Positions 32,401 through 42,042 are shown, counted from the first letter of the stretch. The stretch is 64,000 nucleotides of DNA from Kalmanozyma brasiliensis GHG001 (GCF_000497045.1 NW_015961965.1:252779-316778), one strand, 5' to 3'. Notes: generated from the sequence alone by a model not told the origin. A program made the numbers and translations.

Positions 32401-35400
32401 TTTGCGCTTCTCTGCTTGAGCTTGCTTCTGCTTCCTATCGCGCCGACGCTCGCTGCTCGTCTGGAGGCAAGGCCCTTGAATGTGAAGGTCGTAGAGAACA
32501 AGAGGCTGCACTTGCACCTTGACAAGCGAACGGCCGCTGCGGAAGAAACGCAACAGACTGGCGCCCTCTGCGACACTGCGGTCGTCCTCGCTTCTGCCTT
32601 GACGAAGCTGCTGCTGCACGTTGGCGAGACCACCGTAAGCCTTACCATTCGCGGGCTCCAATCCTGCTGCGCGGCGCAGTGCTGGATGGTAAGAGATGGC
32701 TTCCAGATAGCGAGCAAAGGAAAGGAGGTAGGTGGGTTCGGACATGGGTGCTGCCTTGCCCTGCCAGCCGCTCTTGGCACTCGCATTCCACATCCAAATG
32801 CCGCTGGCACTTGCGCTCCCTCGTTGGTCAACCAACGGCCGAGACGCACCGCTCTCTGCCGCTTGTACGGCGGTCTCGGCCACGGCGAACGCTGTATTGG
32901 CTGCCTCCTTGTCCGTGTGCGATGCTGCGGCAATGGCGGAGACATCAACTTCTCGAGATTCCGTTGGACGCACAGTCCGACTGCTGGTTTGCAAGATTGG
33001 ATCGCCCGAGACCTTTTCGGCGTTTGTGCTATCGGCGTGCTGCGCATCGTCCCCTGTGCCGTCATCGTACAAGCGTGACGGCAGGACGGTAGCAACCACC
33101 TTGATCCGGCAAGATCCATGTACAAATTGCAAGCGCTGTTCTGGAGCATCGTAAACGCTGTTGATGCGCTGAGCCAGTGCAGTGTCCGTCTGATCTCGGG
33201 CTCCGTTGATCTGACTCTTTGCACCAGCAAAGCGAGACTCGTTCGTTGTCTTGGACGAGGCAGCGTGGTCTGCCTCCATCGTACGAGCACGAATGGCAAG
33301 CTCTTCAATGACTTGTCCCAGCGGCACGTCGCGGCTGTTGCTGAGCCTTTGGTAGAAGGCAACTTCCTCGCGGCAGAGACCCAGAGCCGTACCGTCGCTG
33401 GACAGCAGCTCGTAAGATAGGAGCTGGACGGGGCGGATTCCGACTCTCCCGTTGGGCTGCTGTTGCTGCTGCTGACCTCGAGACAGGATGACGCTCCAAG
33501 GTGAGGCCGATGCAGGTGTTTGCGCGCCCACAAAGGGCAGAATATCGCCAGATGATGAGATACCATGCGAGGGCGACGCAAACGTCAGCTGCTCGCGACG
33601 CTGATCCGCCAGAAAGCGCAGCAATTGCAAGCGGTGGAAAGCGGTCAGGTATGCATCGGTCGAGAACGTGGGCTGAGCCGGACCAGGTCGGTACTGGTAG
33701 CAAAGAAGCATCGAAAGCTCTGGCGAGGTGGACAAAGCAGCTGGGCTGGGACTTTGAAGTGGGAAGGCAAGCGCTGGCTTGGCCTGTACGCGCAGTCTCT
33801 GAAAGTTGGACAGCTTGCTCTCCGTTGTTGCTCTCGACCGGGACGTGACTAGATCGCTACCATGCGTCGTCCGTGCTCCTGTCGCCGAAGCAGGATCAGA
33901 CGATGCATTTATCGCGTTAGCGTCAAAGCTAGGGCGAGTAGCATCCGCTCGAGGAGGGTCCGCGACAGCTGAACGTGCAAATGCATTCATTAGTCGTCCT
34001 ACCAGGCGGTTTGGCTTGCTGTTCGGTTGGGTCACAGGATCGCCAGCAGCAGTACGGCCGCCGTGTGGCGTGGGCGGTGCAGAGTTGTTGGTGCTGTTGG
34101 CGAAGAGGGCCGCTTTCCTTGCCGCGATTGTTTGCTTGGGCTCTTCACCTGTTTTGAACAGGGGTCTCCTGTTGGCTGTAGCTGACAAGCTGTTTGCATC
34201 GTCGTCTGTGTGGTAGCGATGCATTGTGAGTGAGGTGCGAGGCGCCGCTGCTCCATGACCGTCGCTTGTCCCGGGTCGTGCCGCAGAAGCGTTCGAGCCG
34301 GGAATCGATAATTCATTCGTTTGCTGGCCAAGCTTGCCCCAGAGACTCTTGGTCCACTTCCTCGAGCCAGGCTTGGAGGTGGAAGCATCGGTCTCAGGCA
34401 TATGGCCGGATATCTGGGCAGCTGGCTCTGGATAGTACGAGGTTGGTTGCGTGCTGCTACTACCAGAGATCGATCTCTGACTGCCATCGAGACTCTGCTG
34501 CGAGCTGGCACGGGAGAGAACCGGCTGCTGGATCAGGCTGGCACCTCGTTGAGGCGCATCGACATTCGAAGTCGTGCGGGTGGGTACCTTGACGAGCTTG
34601 GGACGAGCCGCGTCCGAGTCGCTCAGAAAGCTCGACTCGAGCAGCATCGACATGCCAACGTACAAAGCGATTTCCAGAAGCTCGATCAATGCCTGCCTCT
34701 GCTGTTCGGTCTGGACATGACAGACGAAGCTGCCGCCGACCAGCCTGACTCGCTCATCTTCGTCGTGAGGCGAAACGCTGGCTTTGCGCTCATGCGATGA
34801 CGTGCCGTGGTGTGAAAAAAGTTCCTCACCATCGAAAGTGTCGGGCGTCCATGCGACTGTGCCTGTCTTGGGCTGTCCGTGGCCGTCCGGAGCAATGTCT
34901 GGGCGCTGACGCTGCGGAAGGCCATGACCTACCTTGCCCGCCTTCGCAGTCATATCGGAGCGTGTCGATATGCTTGACCCTACGTCTGCGTTGTCCGAGG
35001 CAGCCAGGGCGTTCCCGAAATCCCTAGCCGTCAACGTGCCCGAACGGCGACGGTGCTTCGTATCGGCTGCGTCGGCCACAGAGATGGAGGCGCACAGCCG
35101 GCATACTACCATTTTGGCCCACTCATCGCAGCCCTGACCAACCTTGGCGAGATAGTCTCGTTCAGCCTTTTCTAGTGCATCTGTTTCGGCCTCTTCTGCT
35201 TCCGAACGACTTGGAAAGGAGCGCAAGCTGGGTCGACTTGACTGTGGACGCAAGGTGGTAGAAGCGGCAATCGCGGCATCGATCGAGTCTTCTGGCGCGG
35301 TCCCGTTCGCTGCGGCAGCCGCAGCTGCCTGCTGAGCACGTTGACGCATGGCGGCGCCTGCAGCGGCGCTGAGGGATGCAAGGTGCTCCATGGCCTTGCT

Positions 35401-37032
35401 CTTCTCGCCCGCATTTCCTTTGGGCGATGCAGCTGCAGGTGATGGAGCAGTCTCGCTGGAAGGTGTCACCATGGGCTCGGACCGTGGAATAACAGGGGCT
35501 GCCGACGCGTTCAGGGCAGTCATTGAGGGCGTTCTCGGCAGCTGTTGCCCAGCGGCACTCGCAGGGGCGCTCCCGATGTCTTGAAGGGGTGAGACGGAGG
35601 CTGCTGCAGCTGAGCTCGTAGCCGAGGAAGGGGTGGGAGGTGCGTCGGATTGACTGCTTTCGGGCGTCGCCGTCCCGCTCAGAGCCGTTGTGGCGCTCGA
35701 TTTGGGCGTGTAAAGAGGGAGACCTGCACTCTTCTTAAGCAGATTCTCCGATATTCGTCGATTTGAAGACAAGGAAGGAGGTGGCATGGCATTCGTCGCA
35801 GATGCCGTACCTTGAGCATCCTGTGAAGAGGTCTTTTCGCCAAGGCTGCCTGCTGAATCTTGCACTGTTTCGACACCTGCGTCGGGACCATAGTTGCGCA
35901 CAAACCAGATGGCGTTGCTCAAGATCTTGACGGCGACGTCTCTTTTGCGTATGCGCTGTTCCGGATCAGCGTAGAGGCCGCTGTACAGGTCGTGGTTCAG
36001 AGGTAGGTGGGAAGGCGTGATGAATCCGGAAAAGGGTCCCTCGCCAGGAGTAGACGGCAGAACGCTTCTTTGTGCTTCCTTATAAGCCTTGCCTAAAGCT
36101 GCGGCGGGCCACGCGAAGCGAGTCCATCGCGAGGAGAGGACGCTGTTTGCCTCTGCCGCTTGAGATGCTGTTGCATTGCGGAGCTGAGCCTCGGCGCGCC
36201 ATCGTATGGAAGCAGTGCGTTGCAAGGCACCCAGCACCTGTTTCTGTGAGAGATGTCGAAAGGCTGCCTGGAGCGCATGATACAGGCTGTCCAGTGTGGC
36301 CTCGTCGAGGATATACAGACCCTGGTTGTCGCTGTCGGTCAATGCAGAGGCAGGTGCGGCAGTATTGTTGGATGCGGACTGTCTCTTGTATGTGCCTGTC
36401 GCCGACACCACGACATTGCGGCCGATGGTGCCGTCGTCGTTGGAAGAGCCAGCTTTGAATTCGCAGCGAAGCGCAGCGTAGTGAAGAATGGTGAGGAGAT
36501 GACGCAGGCTTTGTTCATCAAGACCCTGGCCGTCGTTGGCCTCTTGTTGCTGCGTGGGGTTCTGTATCCCAGCGCGATCCGCTACACGAGAAGACGAAGG
36601 GAGAGGAAGCGAGGTATCTTGCTTGTCGGGAAGAGCGTCAGGCCACCACGAGTCTGCCTTTCGGTAGAGAAGGTCGATTACAGCTGAGTCGACCAGTCCA
36701 TCATCGGCAGCTGCTCTGTCAGAGGAAGGGTTGGTCTGTGATGATGGAATCTGAGGCAGAGGCTTGCGGATGAGACGGCGACGGGTGGTCAGGGAAAGCT
36801 CAATGCTGGCTTGCCAGTTGGAGGTAGAGCTTTTTGCAGTCGGGCTGTCGTCTGCGCCGTCGACAATCGAGGTACGGCGCGAGGTGGGGGTCGCGGGAAA
36901 GCGCTGATCTGAAGAGATTGCTGCTCGGTATCGATGCGGTGTGATGGGTATCCTTGGCTGGTTCAGAGGCTGACGACTGCTAGACGGAGAAGCCGAGATG
37001 ATCGGATCCGCCCGAGGCGTGTGTGTGATCAT
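29488..37032 (-). CDS. Fab1/PIKfyve-like phosphatidylinositol-phosphate kinase lacking FYVE
   Basis: A 2,514-residue protein ending in a PIPK-type lipid kinase domain (about residues 2100-2510) of the Fab1/PIKfyve class, which makes PI(3,5)P2 on endosomes and vacuoles. It shows the nucleotide loop GGKSKSAFFKTADERFIAKQL, FAPAYIRYM, NVMLLENLW, FDLKGIRDRRV, the catalytic MDYSLLLGV (about 2380) and the activation segment RIVDFLGAFTLAKQLE (about 2425). A stretch at about 760-805 (FVCHVQTEQQRQALIELLEIALYVG, then LESSFLSD) resembles the end of the Fab1 chaperonin-like domain. Residues about 1200-1520 may be a degenerate Cys-rich region. No FYVE finger is visible, and the N-terminal 600 residues are Ser/Ala-rich. 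It could be a paralogue of true Fab1, similar to plant FAB1C/D. The whole frame is open without introns from the ATG at 37032. Confidence 0.85.
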   Translation of the reverse strand: MITHTPRADPIISASPSSSRQPLNQPRIPITPHRYRAAISSDQRFPATPTSRRTSIVDGADDSPTAKSSTSNWQASIELSLTTRRRLIRKPLPQIPSSQTNPSSDRAAADDGLVDSAVIDLLYRKADSWWPDALPDKQDTSLPLPSSSRVADRAGIQNPTQQQEANDGQGLDEQSLRHLLTILHYAALRCEFKAGSSNDDGTIGRNVVVSATGTYKRQSASNNTAAPASALTDSDNQGLYILDEATLDSLYHALQAAFRHLSQKQVLGALQRTASIRWRAEAQLRNATASQAAEANSVLSSRWTRFAWPAAALGKAYKEAQRSVLPSTPGEGPFSGFITPSHLPLNHDLYSGLYADPEQRIRKRDVAVKILSNAIWFVRNYGPDAGVETVQDSAGSLGEKTSSQDAQGTASATNAMPPPSLSSNRRISENLLKKSAGLPLYTPKSSATTALSGTATPESSQSDAPPTPSSATSSAAAASVSPLQDIGSAPASAAGQQLPRTPSMTALNASAAPVIPRSEPMVTPSSETAPSPAAASPKGNAGEKSKAMEHLASLSAAAGAAMRQRAQQAAAAAAANGTAPEDSIDAAIAASTTLRPQSSRPSLRSFPSRSEAEEAETDALEKAERDYLAKVGQGCDEWAKMVVCRLCASISVADAADTKHRRRSGTLTARDFGNALAASDNADVGSSISTRSDMTAKAGKVGHGLPQRQRPDIAPDGHGQPKTGTVAWTPDTFDGEELFSHHGTSSHERKASVSPHDEDERVRLVGGSFVCHVQTEQQRQALIELLEIALYVGMSMLLESSFLSDSDAARPKLVKVPTRTTSNVDAPQRGASLIQQPVLSRASSQQSLDGSQRSISGSSSTQPTSYYPEPAAQISGHMPETDASTSKPGSRKWTKSLWGKLGQQTNELSIPGSNASAARPGTSDGHGAAAPRTSLTMHRYHTDDDANSLSATANRRPLFKTGEEPKQTIAARKAALFANSTNNSAPPTPHGGRTAAGDPVTQPNSKPNRLVGRLMNAFARSAVADPPRADATRPSFDANAINASSDPASATGARTTHGSDLVTSRSRATTESKLSNFQRLRVQAKPALAFPLQSPSPAALSTSPELSMLLCYQYRPGPAQPTFSTDAYLTAFHRLQLLRFLADQRREQLTFASPSHGISSSGDILPFVGAQTPASASPWSVILSRGQQQQQQPNGRVGIRPVQLLSYELLSSDGTALGLCREEVAFYQRLSNSRDVPLGQVIEELAIRARTMEADHAASSKTTNESRFAGAKSQINGARDQTDTALAQRINSVYDAPEQRLQFVHGSCRIKVVATVLPSRLYDDGTGDDAQHADSTNAEKVSGDPILQTSSRTVRPTESREVDVSAIAAASHTDKEAANTAFAVAETAVQAAESGASRPLVDQRGSASASGIWMWNASAKSGWQGKAAPMSEPTYLLSFARYLEAISYHPALRRAAGLEPANGKAYGGLANVQQQLRQGRSEDDRSVAEGASLLRFFRSGRSLVKVQVQPLVLYDLHIQGPCLQTSSERRRDRKQKQAQAEKRKFRQLAEQTRLEIQRFFASIKGNTTRLEGVFVSRDLDEAGKTIRRKSTAQPNGAAASPNLTMSEAVAEPLSLLTNLRSSLRTDEFELYEALQRTFFLDGINDVRKAFADRAKSAKNRLLAWTKKHLNKKEQTDFGSCTYDEPEYFVAGRRAFPGSSFIIRDDEPLSIIAYSLSSRDFRAEMGTLVDRQHEAAGYMGSSNEEHVKQWRSGVVDGGDGVKHGSYISTSGASTTTTASSLLAERPTRNVPLAQLDPDKDEVFFDAEPVRAALKRKKRGRESSILSLTLRRVGSTISEPQNASYRLKTANGHPPSSAGSIKDIDDDDDDDKARDVAATDRRGSFSNSSIDGQDTTLGAPRKGTTPLRRLSAALQDHQSSSPTKSDLSTSGSVSALRRTFELRSQSSFSSIPDRKSSIQPQRPGQPANGSAVSTTSTDTTFQAQVTPMSGRPASLASIFSSDKHGPEAANSRLSGVAPRRPGLAAPSAIPRSPSHGRPSFSSTSDAAQASAGASPAAKDSLRPHRLSAQPTPSEGGLGADAQSMISHSTLPGSQAAESPHIKHNVIHGSTKISCVSWFAEEFAALRDKWGVEHDYVQSLSRCQPWVATGGKSKSAFFKTADERFIAKQLLTVWSVDEKEAFLEFAPAYIRYMMNSAVNDCPTLLVKIAGVYSIKIKDVKSGEMKLKMNVMLLENLWAGDGGNSVRFDLKGIRDRRVKLSAQQQQDLQQAATNAAATGQPLVDVPGAAKGTPAQGSATTAMNAGMTAAADSSTSGTLRGANTTQTSPSRIGTDADAKSSSSSSAVWWDSEWIERYRHRAFVPETQKELFFRALQNDTQFLTASNVMDYSLLLGVMEKPIRPEDMYPPAASPTADSADVDETPHRPSFRCRIVDFLGAFTLAKQLESSSKKALKGQDAKGNVTILPPSEYASRFLSAMDSYFIGTPCQPRLDAAYGFDRMCEEAGQNDGARPRFASVL

Positions 37033-37372
37033 CTTGGCAGTGCTACTAATGGGCGTTCAGGTGCAGAGATGAGGCGACGTCGAGGTGCTCAACATCGTAG
37101 CTGCAGTGTCTCGTCGCTCGTCAACGTGTTGAATGCGCTTCGAGCTGGTCGTCGGAAGCTAGCCGTAGCGTGAGAGCTTCGATCCGAGCCTCGTTCGGTC
37201 CGATTGAGCACCTGCGATCCGTGCCGTGCTTGGAGCGTCGCGAGAAGAATGCGGCGTCGTCAGAGACCCTGATCGTTGTCGAGAAGCACGCTGTCTTTGC
37301 TGAGTGTCGGCAGCTGCTGATGCAGCGGCTCAAGCATCGTCACTAAATCGCTCGCTAGCCCCGATGTGTTGG

Positions 37373-37399
37373 NNNNNNNNNNNNNNNNNNNNNNNNNNN
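37373..37399. other. Assembly gap (27 N)
   Basis: 27 unknown bases directly followed by 12 T (37400-37411). A homopolymer probably broke the assembly. The true gap length is unknown. Confidence 0.99.
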
Positions 37400-37889
37400 T
37401 TTTTTTTTTTTGGTCTGTTTTCCAGCGGCCCCTGAGCTGAACCCTGGCTGAGCCCTGCGTTCTCAGTGTTTTGAATTGAAATTTGGTAGCGTCTTGGCTC
37501 TTGAGCAGGACCGCGCTGTGCGCCCTTATCTTTTGTGCTTCTTTAGCAAGACAGCACACAGGCACCGGACCTGTCTGTGTTGCTCTCGGTATGCATGATT
37601 TTGCAGAGCGCAAGGTGGAGGCTTTGGGTCGTGTTTGTTGCAGCGAGCAACGCGTCGTAGACAAGAGAGAGGAAGAGAGAGCCTCTCAGGCTCAGCTGGC
37701 TGCTATCCTTGATGCTGCCAATGGCGCCTCCGATGCACGATGTCGAGCTTGGACCTCTTGATGGCGGTTCCCTTTCAGCTTTGCATTTAAGGCTGAGCGG
37801 GACAAGTGCACTTTCCGTCGGCATGGCGACCGCTGCGATGAGCACGTCGCGGGATCCCAAGCCTCTTCGCATTGGCATGCTTGACGGGC

Positions 37890-37905
37890 GATCGATCGAT
37901 CGATC
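37890..37905. repeat. (GATC)4 tetranucleotide repeat
   Basis: Four perfect GATC units, palindromic, in non-coding DNA between the Fab1-like gene and RIC8. It is a minor microsatellite. Confidence 0.85.
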
Positions 37906-38742
37906 ATCTTGAAAGCATGGATCGGAAGGGGCCGAAGAGATCACCACGTCCGCTGATTCAATCGGCTCTTCCAACAGCCTCAGCCTCCGTCTCTCACCTC
38001 TATTCCGCTCACTCGTGTCTTCGAGGCCGAGAAAAGACAGGACACCAAGTGGCTTTAAGTTCATGCATGCAGCGAGCTGACCTCTCAACAGCGGCAGCAT
38101 GAGCACGCACAAAGACAAGCTGCAATGCAGCCACGGCTCTGGGCAAGCCGACGTCCGCATTCAATGCTCTGCCCCTTGAGTCCCACTCTGTAAGCGAAGA
38201 CGATCCTCATTTTCGGCCTTTTATCCGATGTGAGCCCTTTGATCCGCTATTCAGCCATCCACCAAACCAGTGCTTGTGAGATGTCATGACAGTCATCAGC
38301 AGCATGTCGACTTGCTGCACAGCACGGTCCGCTTTACGAGCTCGGCGCCTCATCCCATTGAGTGACACATCGAGTGGGTCAAAGGCGGCAAAGGTGGGCG
38401 AGTCGTCGCTTGAGCTTCCAAAAAAAGGCGTAACGAGGACTCGATCGGCGTTTGAATTGAGCGGCCTTGCCCTTTGTCACAGCTCGTCCACCACATAAAG
38501 TGGGACGTCGCCATTACAAAGCCACAACGGCGCCTCTTGCAGTCAGCTTTGACCCCTTTCAGTCATCGTCCCTTCTTTCAGCCACCTCAAACAGCTTCTC
38601 CTCTCAATCCGCTACAAAAGGCTGGCATGTCACTTTGACATCGCTCCGGATAACCAGGATCGCCTGGACCCTTCGACGCATCATATCAAGGGACATCGAA
38701 GCTTGCTGGATCAAGACACCGATCGCACCCTCACCGGCAAAC

Positions 38743-40938
38743 ATGTCCGACACCATCCGCGAGTATCTCTCGCTTCCATCTTCGACGCGGGTCGACTCGC
38801 CCACGCAAGCACATCAATGGCTCGACACTCTCCTCGCCGGCGGTCTCCCCGTGCTCGGTTCGGTTAGCGACTCGATACGCACCAAGCTGGCGACTGCGGT
38901 GCTCACAGACATCGGTGCCGCATCAGGAACGCGCGAGGGCGACCTTCTTCTCAATGCTAGAAGCAATGTCAAGTGGAACTCTGCTATACGACTCTCGGCC
39001 TTGAAGCTGCTCAAGGAGCTCAGTCGCTTGCCTGGTGGTAGCACGCCCATGGCCAAGCCAGAATCGCTGCGCATCCTCTTGCAGCAGATCGACTTTCCCA
39101 GACAGCGTGTGCGGAGATCACCTCCGACCTCGGTCAAGAGGCATAAGCATCGCATCTCGACGGCATCATCCAGCTCGACCACATCCAGCTTCTCTGCCTC
39201 AAGCGCGGCTCATACCTTCAGTTCCATAGCAAAGTCGTTACGACGTGCCGTCAGCAGGCGCGGCTCTCACCGTTCCGAACGTCGCGGATCGAAGGACAAG
39301 GACATGCCGTCTTCAGACAGCAGCAGTGAAGAGTACGGCGCGGCCGCAGACCCCGACTGGCCCATCACCGACATGGCCTTGCGCTGTCTCAATAACGCCC
39401 TCTTCCTCAACGAAGATGCGCGGCTCCCCTTCTCCAGCGATGAGATCGGCGGTGGACATGCGGCGGTCGCACTGCTCTCTCAACCTCAAGATACGCCCGC
39501 CGATATCCTCTTTCTCGGTGCTCGTCTCTTGTTCTTCAGCACACTCTTCGAGTCGCCCTTCAACAAGACTGCTGTCACCACATTAGACGTCGTGCGCATC
39601 GAAGCAGCTTGTGTCGATGCCCTCGTCCAAGCTACGCTCGGAAAAGCGGCCAACAAGAACGCTGCTTCTTGCGTCCTGATAGCGAGCGGAAGTGCGGCAC
39701 AGTTCAGTACCGCACTCTCTGATCTCCTCAAGGCGCACTTCAACATTTGCCTTTACTATCCGCGCATCGTCAATGCTGAGGCAAAGGAGGGAGGGTCAAC
39801 ACAAGCCGCAGCCTCGGCGGAACCTGCCGGTGCGGACCAAGCGATCTCGGGCGAAGGATTCGATGCAAAGCTACTGGACATGCTGTCACCGCTCGTGTCT
39901 GTCATCACCGCACTTCCGCTTTCATCACCAGTACCATTGACGCCGCCTGCGACACACGCCATTGCTGCACTGCTCAACTACCCTGCTGCCGAGGTCAAGA
40001 AGGAGATTCTGGCAGACAGGGCCACAGGTTCCAGCACTTTCCCCACCCTCACTGCTCCCATCTCGCCCTCGTCAACACCAGCCCTCCAATCCGCCCCCCT
40101 CTATCTCAGCCGCCTCATCACCTTCGTCGACCTCATGCTAGCGCGCTACTTCTCTGCCCCTCTACCCGTCTCAGACGGCCGACGCGTGCCCGAAGACGTC
40201 GACGCCAGATCCATCAAACAAAAAGCCACCGCGAACGCCATTGAGCTGGAAGACACGCTCGAGCCTCTCCTCCTGCTCCTCCGCAAGACCGCTGCGGAAG
40301 ACGACGACCTTCGCTCGATCCTGCGCACCATCCTCCTCCCAAACGACCTCGACCGCAGCCTGGCCCTCGACCGGCGACTTGACGTTCTTGGGCGGCTCAT
40401 TCGGCTCATGTCGTCCGTCACGCTCCCGCGCACCGCGCGCGCGTCCGGCGAGCTCCTTCTGGCGCTCTGCAACGGCGAGGCGAAACAGATGACCGACACG
40501 ATCGGCTATGGTCCGTGTGCGGGCTTCCTTATGAATACGGGTCTTGCGTCTGCTCTCCCTACGGGCAGTGCCGCGCAGGCGAATGGAAACGGACGTGCCG
40601 TCGACCCGATCACCGGCGAATACGAGCCGACCGATACGGAGCGTGCGATGGACGAGATGAGCCGCATGACCGAAGAAGAAAAGGAAGCCGAGGCTGAGCG
40701 ACTGTTCGTCCTGTTCGACCGGATGAATCGCACAGGCGTGATTCAGGCGCGACACCCGATGGAGGCGGCACACGACTCCGGTCGGTTCGAGGAGATCTCC
40801 GCCAAAGCAGAAGCGGAAGAGCGGGAGAGACAGGAGAGGGAGGACGAGGAGACAGAGCGAGAGGTCGAGCGGGACATGGCCGCTCACCGGCGTCGCAAAG
40901 AAGAAGCTAGGAAGCTCGCCACACCGGACACTGCATAG
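38743..40938 (+). CDS. RIC8: Ric8/synembryn: chaperone and exchange factor for G-alpha
   Basis: Cytosolic armadillo-type protein that folds and activates heterotrimeric G-protein alpha subunits. In smuts these feed the cAMP pathway used in mating and filamentation. The family traits sit in the C-terminal half: DLDRSLALDRRLDVLGRLIRLMSS, LLLALCNGE, GYGPCAGFLMNTG (about 587-599) and, most diagnostic, GEYEPTDTERAMDEMSRMTEEE (about 625) followed by AERLFVLFDRMNRTGVI. The protein has 731 residues, longer than animal Ric8 (about 530), because of a Ser/Arg-rich insert at about 127-195 and Ala/Ser loops. The ATG at 38743 (MSDTIREYLSL) is the first ATG in the open frame. It converges on PIG-X with a 54 bp spacer. 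Confidence 0.9.
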   Translation: MSDTIREYLSLPSSTRVDSPTQAHQWLDTLLAGGLPVLGSVSDSIRTKLATAVLTDIGAASGTREGDLLLNARSNVKWNSAIRLSALKLLKELSRLPGGSTPMAKPESLRILLQQIDFPRQRVRRSPPTSVKRHKHRISTASSSSTTSSFSASSAAHTFSSIAKSLRRAVSRRGSHRSERRGSKDKDMPSSDSSSEEYGAAADPDWPITDMALRCLNNALFLNEDARLPFSSDEIGGGHAAVALLSQPQDTPADILFLGARLLFFSTLFESPFNKTAVTTLDVVRIEAACVDALVQATLGKAANKNAASCVLIASGSAAQFSTALSDLLKAHFNICLYYPRIVNAEAKEGGSTQAAASAEPAGADQAISGEGFDAKLLDMLSPLVSVITALPLSSPVPLTPPATHAIAALLNYPAAEVKKEILADRATGSSTFPTLTAPISPSSTPALQSAPLYLSRLITFVDLMLARYFSAPLPVSDGRRVPEDVDARSIKQKATANAIELEDTLEPLLLLLRKTAAEDDDLRSILRTILLPNDLDRSLALDRRLDVLGRLIRLMSSVTLPRTARASGELLLALCNGEAKQMTDTIGYGPCAGFLMNTGLASALPTGSAAQANGNGRAVDPITGEYEPTDTERAMDEMSRMTEEEKEAEAERLFVLFDRMNRTGVIQARHPMEAAHDSGRFEEISAKAEAEERERQEREDEETEREVERDMAAHRRRKEEARKLATPDTA

Positions 40939-40992
40939 GCTTCTATCCACACACAGCACAATCTCAAAAGCATAACACACAGCATCGTATCA

Positions 40993-42042
40993 TTACATCA
41001 GTCGCTCGACACTCTCCAGCGCTGGGATCACGTTCCCGAGCAAATGCACAACGATCAACATCGCACTTGCCACGACAAACGCCAACGTTCCCACCTGCAC
41101 CGGTGCCAACAACACCGCTCTCGGCACGGGAACTTTGACCTTGAGATGGCCCGTTGCCTTTGACTGTGCCACGACGTTGCCCGTGAACTGCTCTTGAAGG
41201 TGGGTGTGCGATGGTGGGAATTGCACCCTTGCCGGAGTTCCAGGGCAGGAGAGGAAGATGACTGGTGGGGGAAGGGTGATAATAAGGTGATCGTTCTTCT
41301 TGCCCGCAGAAGTGGTGGTGGAGTTGCTACCGAGGATCTTGCCTACCGTTGACCTGGCTTGCGCGTAGAGGGTTCTGGCAAAGTGCGGGGTGATGTCTTC
41401 CAACAAGGCGCTTGCTGGGCCTCCGATAGCCGGCAGTTCCGCGCCTACCTTGGCTTCCAACGGCGGATGGTATCGCACCCCCAACGGCACATTCACCCTG
41501 ACCCCATCACCCTTCAACAGCTCGTCCACGTCCAAGGGCAGCACGACTGTCGTTCGCTCCCCTCTGAAATCCTGTTTCTTCTCCTTTGGTGGCGTTCTCG
41601 ATCGAACACGCGCGCGATTATCCCCATCCACACTAACTTTGATCGGCTCGGCTGCCTTGACCTCCTGAACCTTGCGTTGCAATGCAGCGTTCAAAATGTC
41701 GGTCATATCCAACCCACCCATTCCCCCACCTCCTTGTTCTTGGGAAGGCTCGTCTCGCTCCCACCACTGCCGATCGGTCGAACGTGATGCGCGGGAGGAC
41801 CAGCCTACCGCACCCTCCAGTTCAACCCTCCCATCGCCATTGCCCGTCAGCACGGCACCTTTCTTCCCCAAGTGCGGGTCGTAGAACATCCCACTTGGCA
41901 GGTGAACCAGCACGCCCGCTTCGCAGGTCGACGCATCCAACGAGGACGGCAGCGAGGGGGTGAGGGAGAGCGAGAGGGTCGGGTGGAAGGACGTCGGGTG
42001 AAGAATGCGCGCGGACACCGAGCCCAGGGTCGAGGTGGACAT
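40993..42042 (-). CDS. PBN1: GPI mannosyltransferase I subunit PIG-X/Pbn1
   Basis: ER membrane partner that stabilises the first GPI-anchor mannosyltransferase (PIG-M/Gpi14). The 349-residue protein shows the PIG-X pattern: LVHLPSGMFYDPHLG near the front, a luminal beta-rich part with VNVPLGVRYHPP (about 185), LPPPVIFLSCPG, and one C-terminal membrane span (about 318-342, APVQVGTLAFVVASAMLIVV). This matches the family's type I-like arrangement with a short cytosolic end. No clear N-terminal signal peptide is visible, so targeting may rely on the C-terminal span. The ATG at 42042 (MSTSTLGSV) is the first ATG in the frame. The gene is divergent from a predicted secreted protein and convergent with RIC8. 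Confidence 0.82.
   Translation of the reverse strand: MSTSTLGSVSARILHPTSFHPTLSLSLTPSLPSSLDASTCEAGVLVHLPSGMFYDPHLGKKGAVLTGNGDGRVELEGAVGWSSRASRSTDRQWWERDEPSQEQGGGGMGGLDMTDILNAALQRKVQEVKAAEPIKVSVDGDNRARVRSRTPPKEKKQDFRGERTTVVLPLDVDELLKGDGVRVNVPLGVRYHPPLEAKVGAELPAIGGPASALLEDITPHFARTLYAQARSTVGKILGSNSTTTSAGKKNDHLIITLPPPVIFLSCPGTPARVQFPPSHTHLQEQFTGNVVAQSKATGHLKVKVPVPRAVLLAPVQVGTLAFVVASAMLIVVHLLGNVIPALESVERLM

Larger units (their letters stand above)
37033..38742. other. Divergent Fab1-like/RIC8 intergenic region with assembly gap
   Basis: 1.71 kb between divergent genes. It should contain both promoters. It holds a run of 27 N, a poly-T, a GATC microsatellite and no convincing ORF. The A/C/T-rich segment at 38520-38740 is probably the RIC8 leader. 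Confidence 0.5.
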
